Positions 24,435-33,349 of a stretch of 64,000 nt of DNA are shown here, in pieces. The position numbers were made by a program, and so were the translations under genes. Origin of the DNA: Pilosibacter fragilis (GTDB taxonomy: Bacteria > Bacillota > Clostridia > Lachnospirales > Lachnospiraceae); NCBI RefSeq assembly GCF_032490495.1, contig NZ_JAVYJB010000003.1, positions 62,001 to 126,000 of the forward strand, written 5' to 3'. Each line of letters starts with the position of its first letter. Within the stretch, counting starts at the first letter, position 1. Under the pieces are notes generated by a model. It was not told the origin of the DNA, searched no databases, and saw only the letters and a list, made by a program, of their open reading frames with translations.

Positions 24435-24635
24435 TGTGCCTGTTCAACGGCACAGACCGTTACAGATTTATATATTGGGGACGGTAGCATGGCATCCACA
24501 TATATTCCACTTCCGTCCAACAACAGAACAGCGGTCACACATATTGCTACGCAGTGACCGCTGTCCTGTATTCGTTCGTTAATTGAGGGGGATTTTTTCC
24601 AGCACAGCTTGACGCACGGCTGAACTGTTGGGGGA

Positions 24636-25946
24636 TTATTCCTGTAATGTCTTAAACGCCTCGTCCAGATCCTCGATGATGTCGTCGATGTTCTCTGTAC
24701 CGATGGAGAGACGGATCGTATTCTGTTTGATGCCCTGATCCGCCAACTCCTCGTCGTTTAACTGGGAGTGGGTCGTAGATGCCGGATGGATCACGAGGGA
24801 CTTTACGTCTGCAACGTTCGCAAGTAAAGAGAAGAGCTCGAGGTTATCGATAAACTTCTTCGCTGCCTCTGCGCCGCCTTTGATCTCGAAGGTAAAGATG
24901 GAGCCGCCGCCGTTCGGGAAGTATTTCTTGTAGAGTCTCTGCTGTTCCGGATCATCAGATACAGACGGATGGTTTACCTTCTCTACGAGCGGATGGTTGT
25001 TTAAGTACTCAACAACCTTTAATGCGTTCTGTACATGGCGCTCTACGCGGAGAGACAGTGTCTCAAGTCCCTGTAAGAAAATGAATGCGTGGAATGGGGA
25101 TATCGTTGCGCCTGTGTCGCGAAGTAAGATCGCGCGGATCTTTGTGACGAATGCAGCTCTTCCTGCTGCCTTTACGAAGCTTACGCCATGGTAGCTCGGA
25201 TTCGGCTCAACTAAGGACGGGAACTTTCCGCTTGCTTCCCAGTCGAAGTTGCCACTGTCAATGATCACACCGCCGATGGTGGTTCCGTGGCCGCCGATGA
25301 ATTTTGTCGCGGAGTGGAATACGATATCAGCGCCGTACTCGATCGGTCTTACAAGGTACGGAGTTGCGAATGTGTTGTCGACAACCAGCGGGATCTTATG
25401 TGCGTGGGCGATGGAAGCCAGCTTCTCGATATCAACGACATCGGAGTTCGGATTTCCGAGTGTCTCAACATGGATCGCTTTTGTATTCTCCTGGATCGCA
25501 TTCTCTACTTCCTCGTAGTTGAACGGATCAACGAAGGTTGCTGTCACGCCGTACTCCGGAAGTGTGTGCGCTAAAAGGTTATATGTTCCGCCGTAGATGT
25601 TCTTTGCTGCGACGATGTGATCACCTGCATGCGCAAGGTTCTGGAATACATAGGTTGCTGCTGCCGCGCCGGAGGCAACTGCCAGTGCCGCAACGCCGCC
25701 CTCCAATGCTGCGATCCTCTTCTCAAATACATCCTCGGTCGGGTTTGTCAGCCTGCCGTAGATATTTCCTGCGTCTGTGAGTCCGAAACGTGCTGCCGCA
25801 TGCTCGCAGTTTCTGAATACATAGGAAGAGGTCTGGTAGATCGGAACCGCTCTCGCGTCTGTCACCGGATCCGGCTGCTCCTGTCCTACATGAAGCTGTA
25901 ATGTCTCAAATTTGAAGTTTCTCTCCGCTCTTGTTTTCTTTGCCAT
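24636..25946 (-). CDS. O-acetylhomoserine sulfhydrylase (MetY-type, PLP enzyme)
   Basis: A 436-residue Cys/Met-metabolism PLP enzyme making homocysteine from O-acetylhomoserine and sulfide. The PLP lysine is in VFHSATKFIGGHGT; other marks are FETLQLHVGQEQPDP at the N-terminus, YGRLTNPTEDVFEKRIAALEGG, VVDNTFATPY and the C-terminal IRLSIGTENIDDIIEDLDEA. The length and the N-terminal LHVGQ favour O-acetylhomoserine sulfhydrylase over cystathionine gamma-synthase or lyase. Start at 25946 has GAGGAGG upstream. Confidence 0.92.
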   Translation of the reverse strand: MAKKTRAERNFKFETLQLHVGQEQPDPVTDARAVPIYQTSSYVFRNCEHAAARFGLTDAGNIYGRLTNPTEDVFEKRIAALEGGVAALAVASGAAAATYVFQNLAHAGDHIVAAKNIYGGTYNLLAHTLPEYGVTATFVDPFNYEEVENAIQENTKAIHVETLGNPNSDVVDIEKLASIAHAHKIPLVVDNTFATPYLVRPIEYGADIVFHSATKFIGGHGTTIGGVIIDSGNFDWEASGKFPSLVEPNPSYHGVSFVKAAGRAAFVTKIRAILLRDTGATISPFHAFIFLQGLETLSLRVERHVQNALKVVEYLNNHPLVEKVNHPSVSDDPEQQRLYKKYFPNGGGSIFTFEIKGGAEAAKKFIDNLELFSLLANVADVKSLVIHPASTTHSQLNDEELADQGIKQNTIRLSIGTENIDDIIEDLDEAFKTLQE

Positions 25947-26013
25947 AGTGATTTTCCTCCTCTTATTCCGGATCGGGACATCGCATTTCATTCCCGAAAA
26001 ATTTCTTATTTTC

Positions 26014-26074
26014 ATTTACCAACCATCCTATCTGGTTGCAAGGTAATAGTACCATATGTTGGAAAATCTGTCTA
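26014..26074 (-). promoter_or_regulatory. metY promoter with overlapping palindromic operator
   Basis: Minus strand -35 TAGACA (26069-26074), 17-base spacer, -10 TACTAT (26046-26051). From the -10 box onward, 26014-26047 is a nested palindrome: outer ATTACC/GGTAAAT, inner AACCA/TGGTT around seven bases. A repressor bound there would cover the transcription start. No SAM riboswitch is visible in the leader. Confidence 0.6.
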
Positions 26075-26223
26075 ATTGGATGTACTCAAGGTTTGCTATA
26101 GGTTTTTCCTATTGCTTTATGCTGCGTCAAGGCACCGCAGGAATCATGATCTTTTGCACCCTTTCCGGCATTTCTCATACACTGAACATATAGAACGATC
26201 GCAAAGAGAGGTCTTTTGGTATT

Positions 26224-27222
26224 ATGAGAAAATTTCTGGCACCGGTTCTTCTTGTGTTTACGGCAGCGGCTCTGCTTGCCGGATGTAAGAAGAACACGGA
26301 ATCATCTTTAACCCCCGTGACTTTAAATGAGGTTGCCCACTCCATCTTCTACGCCCCCCAATATGCCGCCATCGAGCTGGGGTATTTTGAGGAGGAGGGA
26401 ATCGATCTGACACTGGTAAACGGTGCAGGGGCTGACAAGGTCATGACAGCCCTGGTATCCGGGGATGCGGACATCGGGTTCATGGGATCTGAGGCGAGTA
26501 TCTATACTTATATCCAGGGCGATGATGACTACGCCGTAAACTTCGCCCAGCTCACCCAGCGGGCTGGGAACTTCCTCGTTGGACGGACACCGGAAGCTGA
26601 TTTCAAGTGGGAAAACCTCATTGGGAAGAAAGTTTTAGGCGGCCGTGCCGGTGGCATGCCCCAGATGGTCTTTGAGTATATCTTAAAGAAGAACGGCATC
26701 GATCCCACAAAGGATCTCTCCATCGACCAGAGCATCAGCTTCGGTCTCACCGCCGCGGCCTTCACCAGCAATGATTCCGACTACACCGTCGAGTTCGAAC
26801 CCTTCGCGACAGCCCTGGAACAGGAAGGAAACGGCTATGTAGTCGCGTCCCTCGGAAAAGACTCCGGCTATGTACCCTACACCGCCTACAGTGCCAAGAA
26901 GAGCTATCTCGAAAAGCACCCGGAGATCATCCGGAAATTCACAAATGCGATTCAGAAAGGCCTCGACTATGTGAACACCCACTCCGCTGAGGAGATCGCC
27001 GAGACGATAAGCCCGCAGTTTAAGGAGACCGACACCGAAAAGATCGCGATCATCGTGGACCGCTACAAAGAGCAGGATACCTGGAAAGAAAATACGGTCT
27101 TTGAGAAGGAAAGCTTTGAGCTTCTCGAGAACATTCTGGAGGAAGCCGGTGAGCTTGACACGCGGGTTCCTTATGAGGATCTTGTGAATACGAAGTTTGC
27201 GAAGGCAGCCGCAGAGAAATAA
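26224..27222 (+). CDS. ABC transporter substrate-binding lipoprotein (NMT1/SsuA/TauA type)
   Basis: A 332-residue lipoprotein with lipobox ALLAGC (Cys21). The mature part has the NMT1-like fold: LNEVAHSIFYAPQYAAIELG, FEEEGIDLTLVNGAGADKVMTALVSGDADIGFMG, and YTAYSAKKSYLEKHPEIIRKF. Ligands of this class are sulfonates, nitrate, pyrimidine precursors or similar small molecules; the exact one cannot be told. No ATPase or permease is adjacent; a matching pair lies at 41489-43244. Confidence 0.88.
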   Translation: MRKFLAPVLLVFTAAALLAGCKKNTESSLTPVTLNEVAHSIFYAPQYAAIELGYFEEEGIDLTLVNGAGADKVMTALVSGDADIGFMGSEASIYTYIQGDDDYAVNFAQLTQRAGNFLVGRTPEADFKWENLIGKKVLGGRAGGMPQMVFEYILKKNGIDPTKDLSIDQSISFGLTAAAFTSNDSDYTVEFEPFATALEQEGNGYVVASLGKDSGYVPYTAYSAKKSYLEKHPEIIRKFTNAIQKGLDYVNTHSAEEIAETISPQFKETDTEKIAIIVDRYKEQDTWKENTVFEKESFELLENILEEAGELDTRVPYEDLVNTKFAKAAAEK

Positions 27223-27229
27223 CCTTCTA

Positions 27230-27419
27230 ATCGGAGAGATCTGAATTTTTTTAATCATTGTAACTGTTCAGCAGGTCTGCGCACTTGCCGCGCTGACCGT
27301 AAGAAAACATAAGCTGGAAGGCAAAAATCCCATCGGCGCAGCCGATCTCGAATGGTTTTTGCTTGTAACTATGAAAATACTGAGGTTACTAATCATTTAA
27401 ATTCAGATCTCTCCGATAT
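27230..27419. terminator. Convergent-gene terminator stem with a family-1 repeat in its loop
   Basis: A roughly 19-bp perfect inverted repeat (ATCGGAGAGATCTGAATTT and its complement) starts seven bases after the stop of the binding-protein gene and ends at the dacF stop. T-rich bases follow on the plus strand. The loop contains all of copy B of the family-1 repeat. Confidence 0.65.
27260..27389 (-). repeat. Family-1 intergenic repeat, copy B
   Basis: A 130-bp copy in inverted orientation. It begins GTAACTGTTCAGCAGG and ends ACTGAGGTTAC on the plus strand. It holds the GGTCTGCGC...GCGCTGACC hairpin core and the GCAAAAATCCCAT... terminator-like middle. Confidence 0.8.
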
Positions 27420-27421
27420 TT

Positions 27422-28690
27422 TTATACTTCCTCTCCTCTCATTCTCCACCATCCCATCATCCACTTCACATAGTCAGAAAATCCCGCGGGATCCACATCC
27501 CGGGCCGCAATGACAGGGATGTTTCCGATCTCCTCCCCATTGAACCGGTAGCGCAGCGTTCCAAGCTGGTCTCCCGCCTTTACCGGGGCCTTTGCGCTCT
27601 CTTCCAGCATCAGTTCCCGCTCCACACCGGAAAAGTCCTCGCCGTGGAGTCCCAGATATGTAAAGGTTACGCCGTAGGAAAGTTCCACCTCCGGCTCTTT
27701 TCCGCCTGTCACGGAGAGTTTCGGAAGCTCCGGCGGCGTCTCATCTTTATAGAGCCTGCAGTTTCCAAACCCATAATTTAAAAGCGTCACCGCGTCCTTA
27801 AATCTCGCCTTGAAGTCCGGTGCCGCCATAATCGCGGCGATAAGCTCCACGCCATCCTTTTTTGCTGTGGCGGAGAGACAGTATTTTGCGATACTGGTGG
27901 AACCTGTTTTCAGCCCCGTCACCTCGAAATTCGTCGCCATCTTTAAGAGCTTATTTGTGTTGGAGAGACCGAACTCCTTTGTCCCCTGCTTCGTCACATG
28001 GGTGATATTCTCCATCCAGATCGTCGTATAGTTTGTGATCTGCGGGTATTTTGTGATAAGTTCCCTGGACATCAGCGCGATGTCCCTCGCCGTAGTCACA
28101 TGTTCCGGGGAATCCGTGAGTCCACAGCAGTCAATGAACTTCGTGTGCTCCATCCCCAGGCCTTTCGCCCGCTCATTCATCATCTTCACAAAAGTCCCCT
28201 CATCGCCTCCGATAAACTCAGCCATTGCCACCGACGCGTCGTTGCCGGAGGCGATGACGATGCACTTAATCAGAGTTTCCACGGTCTGGATCTCGCCCTC
28301 CTCCAGGAACACCTGGGATCCGCCCATGGATTTCGCGTGGGCGCTTGTCACCACCTCGTCTGTCAGACGGATCTTCCCTGACTGCAGGGCGTCGAAGATC
28401 AGGATCAGCGTCATGATCTTTGTGACACTGGCGGGATTTCTCGGCTCATCCGCGTTTTTCTCGCAGATCACGGTTCCTGTGGATGCCTCCATGAGGATCG
28501 CGGATGGGGCCGTGATCTCCGGGCCGGTGTACGGTGTCAGCTCCGGCTGCATCTGCTGTATTTCCATGATCTGATTTCTTATATCCTTTTTCCATGTCCC
28601 TTCCCTCATCATCCCGTATCCGCTCACCGGTTCCATCATGAACAGGATTCCGGCCATGATCCCACAAATGCTTCTTTTTCCCACTCTCAT
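27422..28690 (-). CDS. D-alanyl-D-alanine carboxypeptidase (DacF-like, penicillin-binding protein 5 family)
   Basis: A 422-residue S11 peptidase trimming peptidoglycan stem peptides. The three active-site motifs are present: SxxK (PASVTKIMTL), SxN (IASGNDASVAMAE) and KTG (VTGLKTGSTSIAKYC). Signal peptide at residues 1-25 (GKRSICGIMAGILFMMEPVSG). The C-terminal beta domain and an amphipathic end (YVKWMMGWWRM) anchor it to the membrane. Start at 28690 has AGGAG upstream. Confidence 0.93.
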   Translation of the reverse strand: MRVGKRSICGIMAGILFMMEPVSGYGMMREGTWKKDIRNQIMEIQQMQPELTPYTGPEITAPSAILMEASTGTVICEKNADEPRNPASVTKIMTLILIFDALQSGKIRLTDEVVTSAHAKSMGGSQVFLEEGEIQTVETLIKCIVIASGNDASVAMAEFIGGDEGTFVKMMNERAKGLGMEHTKFIDCCGLTDSPEHVTTARDIALMSRELITKYPQITNYTTIWMENITHVTKQGTKEFGLSNTNKLLKMATNFEVTGLKTGSTSIAKYCLSATAKKDGVELIAAIMAAPDFKARFKDAVTLLNYGFGNCRLYKDETPPELPKLSVTGGKEPEVELSYGVTFTYLGLHGEDFSGVERELMLEESAKAPVKAGDQLGTLRYRFNGEEIGNIPVIAARDVDPAGFSDYVKWMMGWWRMRGEEV

Positions 28691-28974
28691 ATTTCTACTC
28701 CTGACCTGCCTGCTGTTCCATAAAATTTCTTCGCCCGGACGCCATTTTATTCCGCCCTGCGGCACGCTTTTCATGTTCTCAGCCAGTTTTCTCCTTATAA
28801 AATATGGCCCGGACATCCCCCTTTATGTCACTGCTTACAAAATGCTTAATTTTTCTATTTCTCGTAGCGTCGGACATGGGGTTGTGCTATGATAGAAGTA
28901 ATAAATACAGAATTTTATCCGTTGTTCTGTCTGGCAAAGGACGGCGGTTACGAATTAAATTACGAGGTGATATT

Positions 28975-30486
28975 TTGGAATACAATAATGATTTTGAAAG
29001 GCGCCGCGCATATATTTCAAGCCGCGAAAAGCTGCGGAAACGGCGGCGGACAGTTCATATTACGATACTGCTGATCGTTCTCGGAGTTCTTCTCCTGGGA
29101 ATCGGCGGACTGCTCCTCTTTAAAAAAGGAGGCCGCTTATCCACACAGTTGAAAAACAACACTTCTGAATCTTCGGCGGAATCCGATCCGTCTGGAGATG
29201 ATAAAACGACTGTTTCACTTGCGGAGAGCGGATCCGGAGAAGACGCTTCTCCGGAGTCACAGGAAGCTGCCGCACCGGCTGCCGCCTACAATACAGGCGA
29301 TACTGCCCTGGATGGGATTTTAAACAGCGCTCACGCAAAATTCGTCACCTACGACTACGATGCTGCCATCGAGATCTTAAACTCCAACCCGGATTACGCG
29401 GAGAATTCCGATGTGAAGGAGCTTCTCGCCGCCTGCGAGGAGACAAAATCCACACTCGTCCGGGCGGATGTAAACAAGATCACCCATGTGTTCTTCCACT
29501 CCCTGATCATGGATAACTCCAAAGCCTTCGACGGGGACGCGGATTCCAAGGGCTACAACCAGGTGATGACCACGAAGAGCGAATTTTTAAAGATCCTGGA
29601 TTCCATGTACGAGAAAGGATATGTTCTCGTAAAGCTCCACGATATTGCCCACGAGGTGACGGACGAAAACGGCAATACGAAGATGGTGGCGGGAGATATT
29701 ATGCTGCCGCCTGGAAAGATTCCTTTCGTCATGTCCCAGGATGACCTCTGCTATTACGAGTATATGGACGGTGATGGTTTCGCAAGCCGGATGATCGTGG
29801 GTGAGAACGGAAAGCCGACCTGCGAGATGGTGATGGATGACGGCTCCGTGTCGGTGGGCTCTTATGATCTCGTGCCGCTCCTTGAGGACTTTATCACGGA
29901 ACACCCCGATTTTTCCTACCGGGGTGCCCGGGCGGTCCTGGCGTTTACCGGATATCAGGGCGTTCTGGGATACCGGACGGATCCGTCCTATGAGAGCTCC
30001 AACCCAAATTATGAGGCCGATAAAGAGATGGTCCGCCAGGTGGCACAGTGTCTCAGGGACAACGGCTGGGAGCTCGCCTCCCACAGCTGGGGACATATCA
30101 ATTTCGGGAAACGCTCCTTTGAGGATGTGAAGACAGACTCCGATAAGTGGGCCTCCAGGGTGGAATCCCTGATCGGAAAGACGGATATCCTGCTCTACCC
30201 ATTCGGATCAGATGTTGGCGACTGGCATCCGTACACAATGGAAAATGAAAAATACGCATATCTCCATGAGCTGGGCTTCCGCTACTTCTGCAATGTAGAC
30301 TCCAGCCAGTACTGGGTACAGTTTGGATCTGACTATCTCCGCCAGGGACGCCGGAACCTGGACGGCTACCGCATGTACTACGACCTGCCGGAGACGAATC
30401 CGGATAAAGACCACTTAAGCGACCTCTTCGATGTGACCCAGGTCTTCGACCGCGAACGGCCGGTTCCGGTGGCACCGATGAATTAG
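28975..30486 (+). CDS. Membrane-anchored NodB-type polysaccharide deacetylase
   Basis: The start is taken as TTG at 28975, preceded by GAGGTG five bases upstream; no ATG fits the frame before the transmembrane segment, so this is inferred. The 503-residue protein has a basic N-terminus (ERRRAYISSREKLRKRRR), a transmembrane helix (ILLIVLGVLLLGIGGLLLF), an Ala/Ser/Glu-rich linker, a short helical region and a NodB-like domain with MSQDDLCYYEYM, and SHSWGH for the zinc histidines. It probably removes acetyl groups from a surface polysaccharide or peptidoglycan. The spacing is larger than in the canonical family. Confidence 0.82.
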   Translation: MEYNNDFERRRAYISSREKLRKRRRTVHITILLIVLGVLLLGIGGLLLFKKGGRLSTQLKNNTSESSAESDPSGDDKTTVSLAESGSGEDASPESQEAAAPAAAYNTGDTALDGILNSAHAKFVTYDYDAAIEILNSNPDYAENSDVKELLAACEETKSTLVRADVNKITHVFFHSLIMDNSKAFDGDADSKGYNQVMTTKSEFLKILDSMYEKGYVLVKLHDIAHEVTDENGNTKMVAGDIMLPPGKIPFVMSQDDLCYYEYMDGDGFASRMIVGENGKPTCEMVMDDGSVSVGSYDLVPLLEDFITEHPDFSYRGARAVLAFTGYQGVLGYRTDPSYESSNPNYEADKEMVRQVAQCLRDNGWELASHSWGHINFGKRSFEDVKTDSDKWASRVESLIGKTDILLYPFGSDVGDWHPYTMENEKYAYLHELGFRYFCNVDSSQYWVQFGSDYLRQGRRNLDGYRMYYDLPETNPDKDHLSDLFDVTQVFDRERPVPVAPMN

Positions 30487-30497
30487 ACCTGGAATTA

Positions 30498-30550
30498 AAA
30501 ACGGACTTCAAAAGTCATATCTCATATGGCTCACGAAGTCCGTTTCTTTT
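30498..30550 (+). terminator. Terminator after the deacetylase
   Basis: AAACGGACTTC and GAAGTCCGTTT arms (30499-30509 and 30534-30544) followed by CTTTTGTTT. Confidence 0.85.
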
Positions 30551-30645
30551 GTTTATATCCGCTAAAGCTTTCACTGGAAGTCCCTTCTGAATACATGGGA
30601 ACCCGCAGAGCCTGCCAACGGCAGCTTCTTCGGAATTCGAGAAAA

Positions 30646-30680
30646 TCAAAATACGCTGGACAGTTTTTCCATCCAGCGTA
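30646..30680 (-). terminator. Terminator after the CobW-DUF1980 gene
   Basis: On the minus strand TACGCTGGA and TCCAGCGTA arms around an 11-base loop, then TTTTGATTTTC. Confidence 0.8.
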
Positions 30681-30725
30681 CCCGGTATTATTCTGCATTT
30701 TCTGTTTTTCAGCTGAAATCTTCAT

Positions 30726-31673
30726 TTAGAACTGCACAATATCCTTGATCTCCTGCGCCGGTTCCACGCTCTCGGCGTAGAGCACCGGACCGACACCGTC
30801 GTAGTCCGGCCAGAACTCGTATGCGATCTTCGCGCGGACCTTGACCCACTGCTTTGTCTCAAGGTTTCTCGCCTCACGCGCCTTGCAGATAAATCCTAAA
30901 AATGTCATATCTGCCTCGCAGCATGTCATCGCCATTCGGCCCGGAACGAAATAGTTCTTCGGGAATTCCGGGGATTTTAATACCATACCGGTGAACTCCA
31001 CAACTTTTCCCTCGTAGCGGTCCTGCTTATCCATGGCGTCGATGTACCAGATGCCGTAATCCTTCGGATCGATCTTGATCACATCTGCTTTCATGTCGTA
31101 CGGAAGATCCTCTTCCAGAACCTCCTGCTCGATCTCGCCTTCCGCGTCCTCGAAGATCAGCTCTGCCTGCGGGTTTAAAGCCTTTAAGCCGCGGCGGTAG
31201 CGGGTGATGTTCTCATCGCTGACTTCATCGCAGCGGTTCATGATCACAAGCTCGGAGCGCTTTACAAGGAGCGCTAAGAGCGGCTTCATGTTGCTTAAAT
31301 AGAGCTCGAAGGTGGAGCCGTCGATGATCGTGATCTGCTGGAAGAGTTCCCAGGTATCCGGGAGCTGCAGCTGATCCTGCGGCCACATTCCGTTCCACTC
31401 GATGAGCACGCGGGCCGGGTCATATAATGCCTCGATCCGTCCGTAGAAATCCTCGTCCATCTCGGAGATATCTTCCACGGTAACGATCTTTGTTCTTGTT
31501 TTCTTTAAGATTTCCTTATCGTACTCCGTATCGCCTTCCTCGCAGAGGATCAGAACGGTCGTACCGTCGGCCTGGAAATAGTCCTGCTGTAAAGTATTTG
31601 TGATGAACTGGGTCTTTCCCGCTTCCAGAAAGCCGTTGATGACAAATACCGGCATTTTTTCCTGCTGTTTCAC
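30726..31673 (-). CDS. CobW-family GTPase fused to a DUF1980/YcgQ-like C-terminal domain
   Basis: A 315-residue protein. Residues 1-185 are a CobW/COG0523 P-loop GTPase (VINGFLEAGKTQFITN, VLIEWNGMWP, LVIMNRCDEVSDENI) lacking the usual CxCC motif of metallochaperones. Residues 205-315 (YEGKVVEFTGMVLKSPEFPK, FVPGRMAMTCCEADMTFLGF) match the C-terminal part of DUF1980/YcgQ proteins, which pair with YcgR-type permeases. A Cys-Cys in that part could bind metal. GTG start, AGGAG upstream. It follows the His-rich CobW in the zinc block. Confidence 0.8.
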   Translation of the reverse strand: MKQQEKMPVFVINGFLEAGKTQFITNTLQQDYFQADGTTVLILCEEGDTEYDKEILKKTRTKIVTVEDISEMDEDFYGRIEALYDPARVLIEWNGMWPQDQLQLPDTWELFQQITIIDGSTFELYLSNMKPLLALLVKRSELVIMNRCDEVSDENITRYRRGLKALNPQAELIFEDAEGEIEQEVLEEDLPYDMKADVIKIDPKDYGIWYIDAMDKQDRYEGKVVEFTGMVLKSPEFPKNYFVPGRMAMTCCEADMTFLGFICKAREARNLETKQWVKVRAKIAYEFWPDYDGVGPVLYAESVEPAQEIKDIVQF

Positions 31674-31787
31674 TGTCTTATTCTCCTAATTATATAAAAT
31701 GGTTCCTGCCCACGTCTTGCGCAGACAGGAACTGCCACTGAACAGGTTCTGCAGATCTGGCAGCCTGACCCTGGCAGAATACGTTCA

Positions 31788-33044
31788 TTAAGCCTCAAAC
31801 GCAGCCTTTAACTCGCCTTCCTTCAGGTTGGAACCGATCACGCACACTTTTCCTGTGTAGATCGGAGCGCCTGTGCGGATCTCGGTCTCTTCCGGTACAA
31901 GATCGAAGTAGTACCATGTTCCGTCCGCATCCGGCAGCATTCCCTTTGCGCGGAGAACCTGGCCGTACTTCTCGGAATGTGCGAGTTCCTGTAACAGGGA
32001 CTCGAGTTTCTCCTTTGTGATGGTACGGTTTGTCTCAAGACCCCAGCTTGTGAATACCTCGTCGGCGTCATGATCGTGGTGGTGATGGTGGTGGCCGCAT
32101 CCACACTCGCCGTCATGATGATGGTGATGCTCGTGCTCATCATCGTCATCATCGTGGTGATGGTGATGGCCGCATCCGCACTCTTCGTCATCGCCATGGT
32201 GGTGATGATGGTGCTCATGCTCATCTTCGTCGTCATCATCGTCATCGTGGTGGTGATGGTGGTGGCCGCACTCACACTCTTCGTCATCGTCATGGTGGTG
32301 ATGATGGTGCTCATGCTCATCTTCGTCGTCATCATCGTCATCGTGGTGGTGATGGTGGTGGCCACAGCAGCACTCCTCGTCGTCATCGTCATGATGATGG
32401 TGATGGCCCTCTTTTACCTCCTCAAGGAGCTTCTCAGCCATATCATCTGTCGGCTTCTCGATGATCTCAAGAAGCTGCTCGCCTGTGAGCTTGTCGATCG
32501 GAGTTGTAACGATAGCTGCCTTCGGGTTCTTCTCGCGGATCATCTCTACACACTGAGCGACCTTGTCTGCGTCAGCGACATCGGTACGGCTTAACACGAT
32601 CGTTCCTGCGCTCTCGATCTGGTTATTGAAGAACTCACCAAAGTTCTTCATGTACATCTTACACTTCTGAGCGTCAACGACTGTCACGGAACCGTTTAAT
32701 ACAACGTCGATCTCGCCCGCAACGTCGCAGACTGCCTTCATGACGTCGGAAAGCTTGCCGACACCTGACGGCTCGATAATTACACGGTCCGGTGTATACT
32801 TTGTAAGGACTTCATTTAAGGAACGTCCGAAATCACCGACTAAGGAACAGCAGATGCATCCGGAGTTCATCTCACGGATCTCGATGCCGGAATCCTTTAA
32901 GAAGCCGCCGTCGATACCGATCTCACCAAATTCATTCTCGATCAGGACTACTTTCTCGCCCGCAATTGCTTCTTTCAGAAGCTTCTTTATAAATGTTGTT
33001 TTTCCGGCTCCGAGGAAACCGGAGATAATATCAATTTTTGTCAT
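31788..33044 (-). CDS. CobW/COG0523 metallochaperone GTPase with His/Asp-rich repeats
   Basis: A 418-residue protein. Walker A is SGFLGAGKTTF, followed by the metal-binding CxCC motif (NSGCICCSLVGDF) and the GTPase motif SRTDVADADKV. Residues about 215-330 are a low-complexity block of His6, Asp/Glu and Cys-x-Cys-Gly units in which about 32 residues repeat nearly exactly. The C-terminal domain is the usual CobW_C. It likely stores or delivers zinc. Start at 33044 (GAGGTG upstream). It sits directly downstream of znuACB, separated by 305 bases that hold only a hairpin at 33197-33230. Confidence 0.88.
   Translation of the reverse strand: MTKIDIISGFLGAGKTTFIKKLLKEAIAGEKVVLIENEFGEIGIDGGFLKDSGIEIREMNSGCICCSLVGDFGRSLNEVLTKYTPDRVIIEPSGVGKLSDVMKAVCDVAGEIDVVLNGSVTVVDAQKCKMYMKNFGEFFNNQIESAGTIVLSRTDVADADKVAQCVEMIREKNPKAAIVTTPIDKLTGEQLLEIIEKPTDDMAEKLLEEVKEGHHHHHDDDDEECCCGHHHHHHDDDDDDEDEHEHHHHHHDDDEECECGHHHHHHDDDDDDEDEHEHHHHHHGDDEECGCGHHHHHDDDDDEHEHHHHHDGECGCGHHHHHHDHDADEVFTSWGLETNRTITKEKLESLLQELAHSEKYGQVLRAKGMLPDADGTWYYFDLVPEETEIRTGAPIYTGKVCVIGSNLKEGELKAAFEA
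32080..32405 (-). repeat. Tandem 96-bp repeat encoding metal-binding His/Asp/Cys units
   Basis: Units begin at the Cys-x-Cys-Gly codons at about 32361, 32264 and 32168 (96-base steps), then a shorter unit at about 32093. The two longest units differ by few bases, which suggests recent duplication. Confidence 0.8.
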
Positions 33045-33349
33045 AATGACACCTCTTTCTTGCCATCCGCGCGGCATTCCTGTATTTTTATCTGTCCGCC
33101 TTAATTTTATACTGTATACAGACCAGATCCACTGCCGCACTTTCATTTTTCATTACCAATTACTAACTTTAACACATTTTCTAACAAAGTCAAGTACTGC
33201 CGCTTCCAGCGGATGTCTGGAAAGCGGCAGAAATACGAGAAATTTTCTCATATAATATTGTTTTCTTGTACAGTCTTCAGGATCTGGCAAAATCCAGCCT
33301 CATTGAGCGCTTGCGATTACGTATCTGCTGGCATCCTGCTGTTTCTCCC

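Noticed and set aside
25947..26222. SAM riboswitch ahead of metY
   Set aside because: The leader from the predicted start is under 110 bases and lacks the conserved S-box features.
32070..32594. Long open frame of Val/Met/Ile on the plus strand opposite the His-rich CobW gene
   Set aside because: It is the antisense of His/Asp codon repeats; no ribosome site or plausible protein. The same holds for 35392-35673 opposite znuA.
33197..33230. Terminator after znuB
   Set aside because: A good stem with one bulge, but no T-run on either side; kept only as a hairpin.
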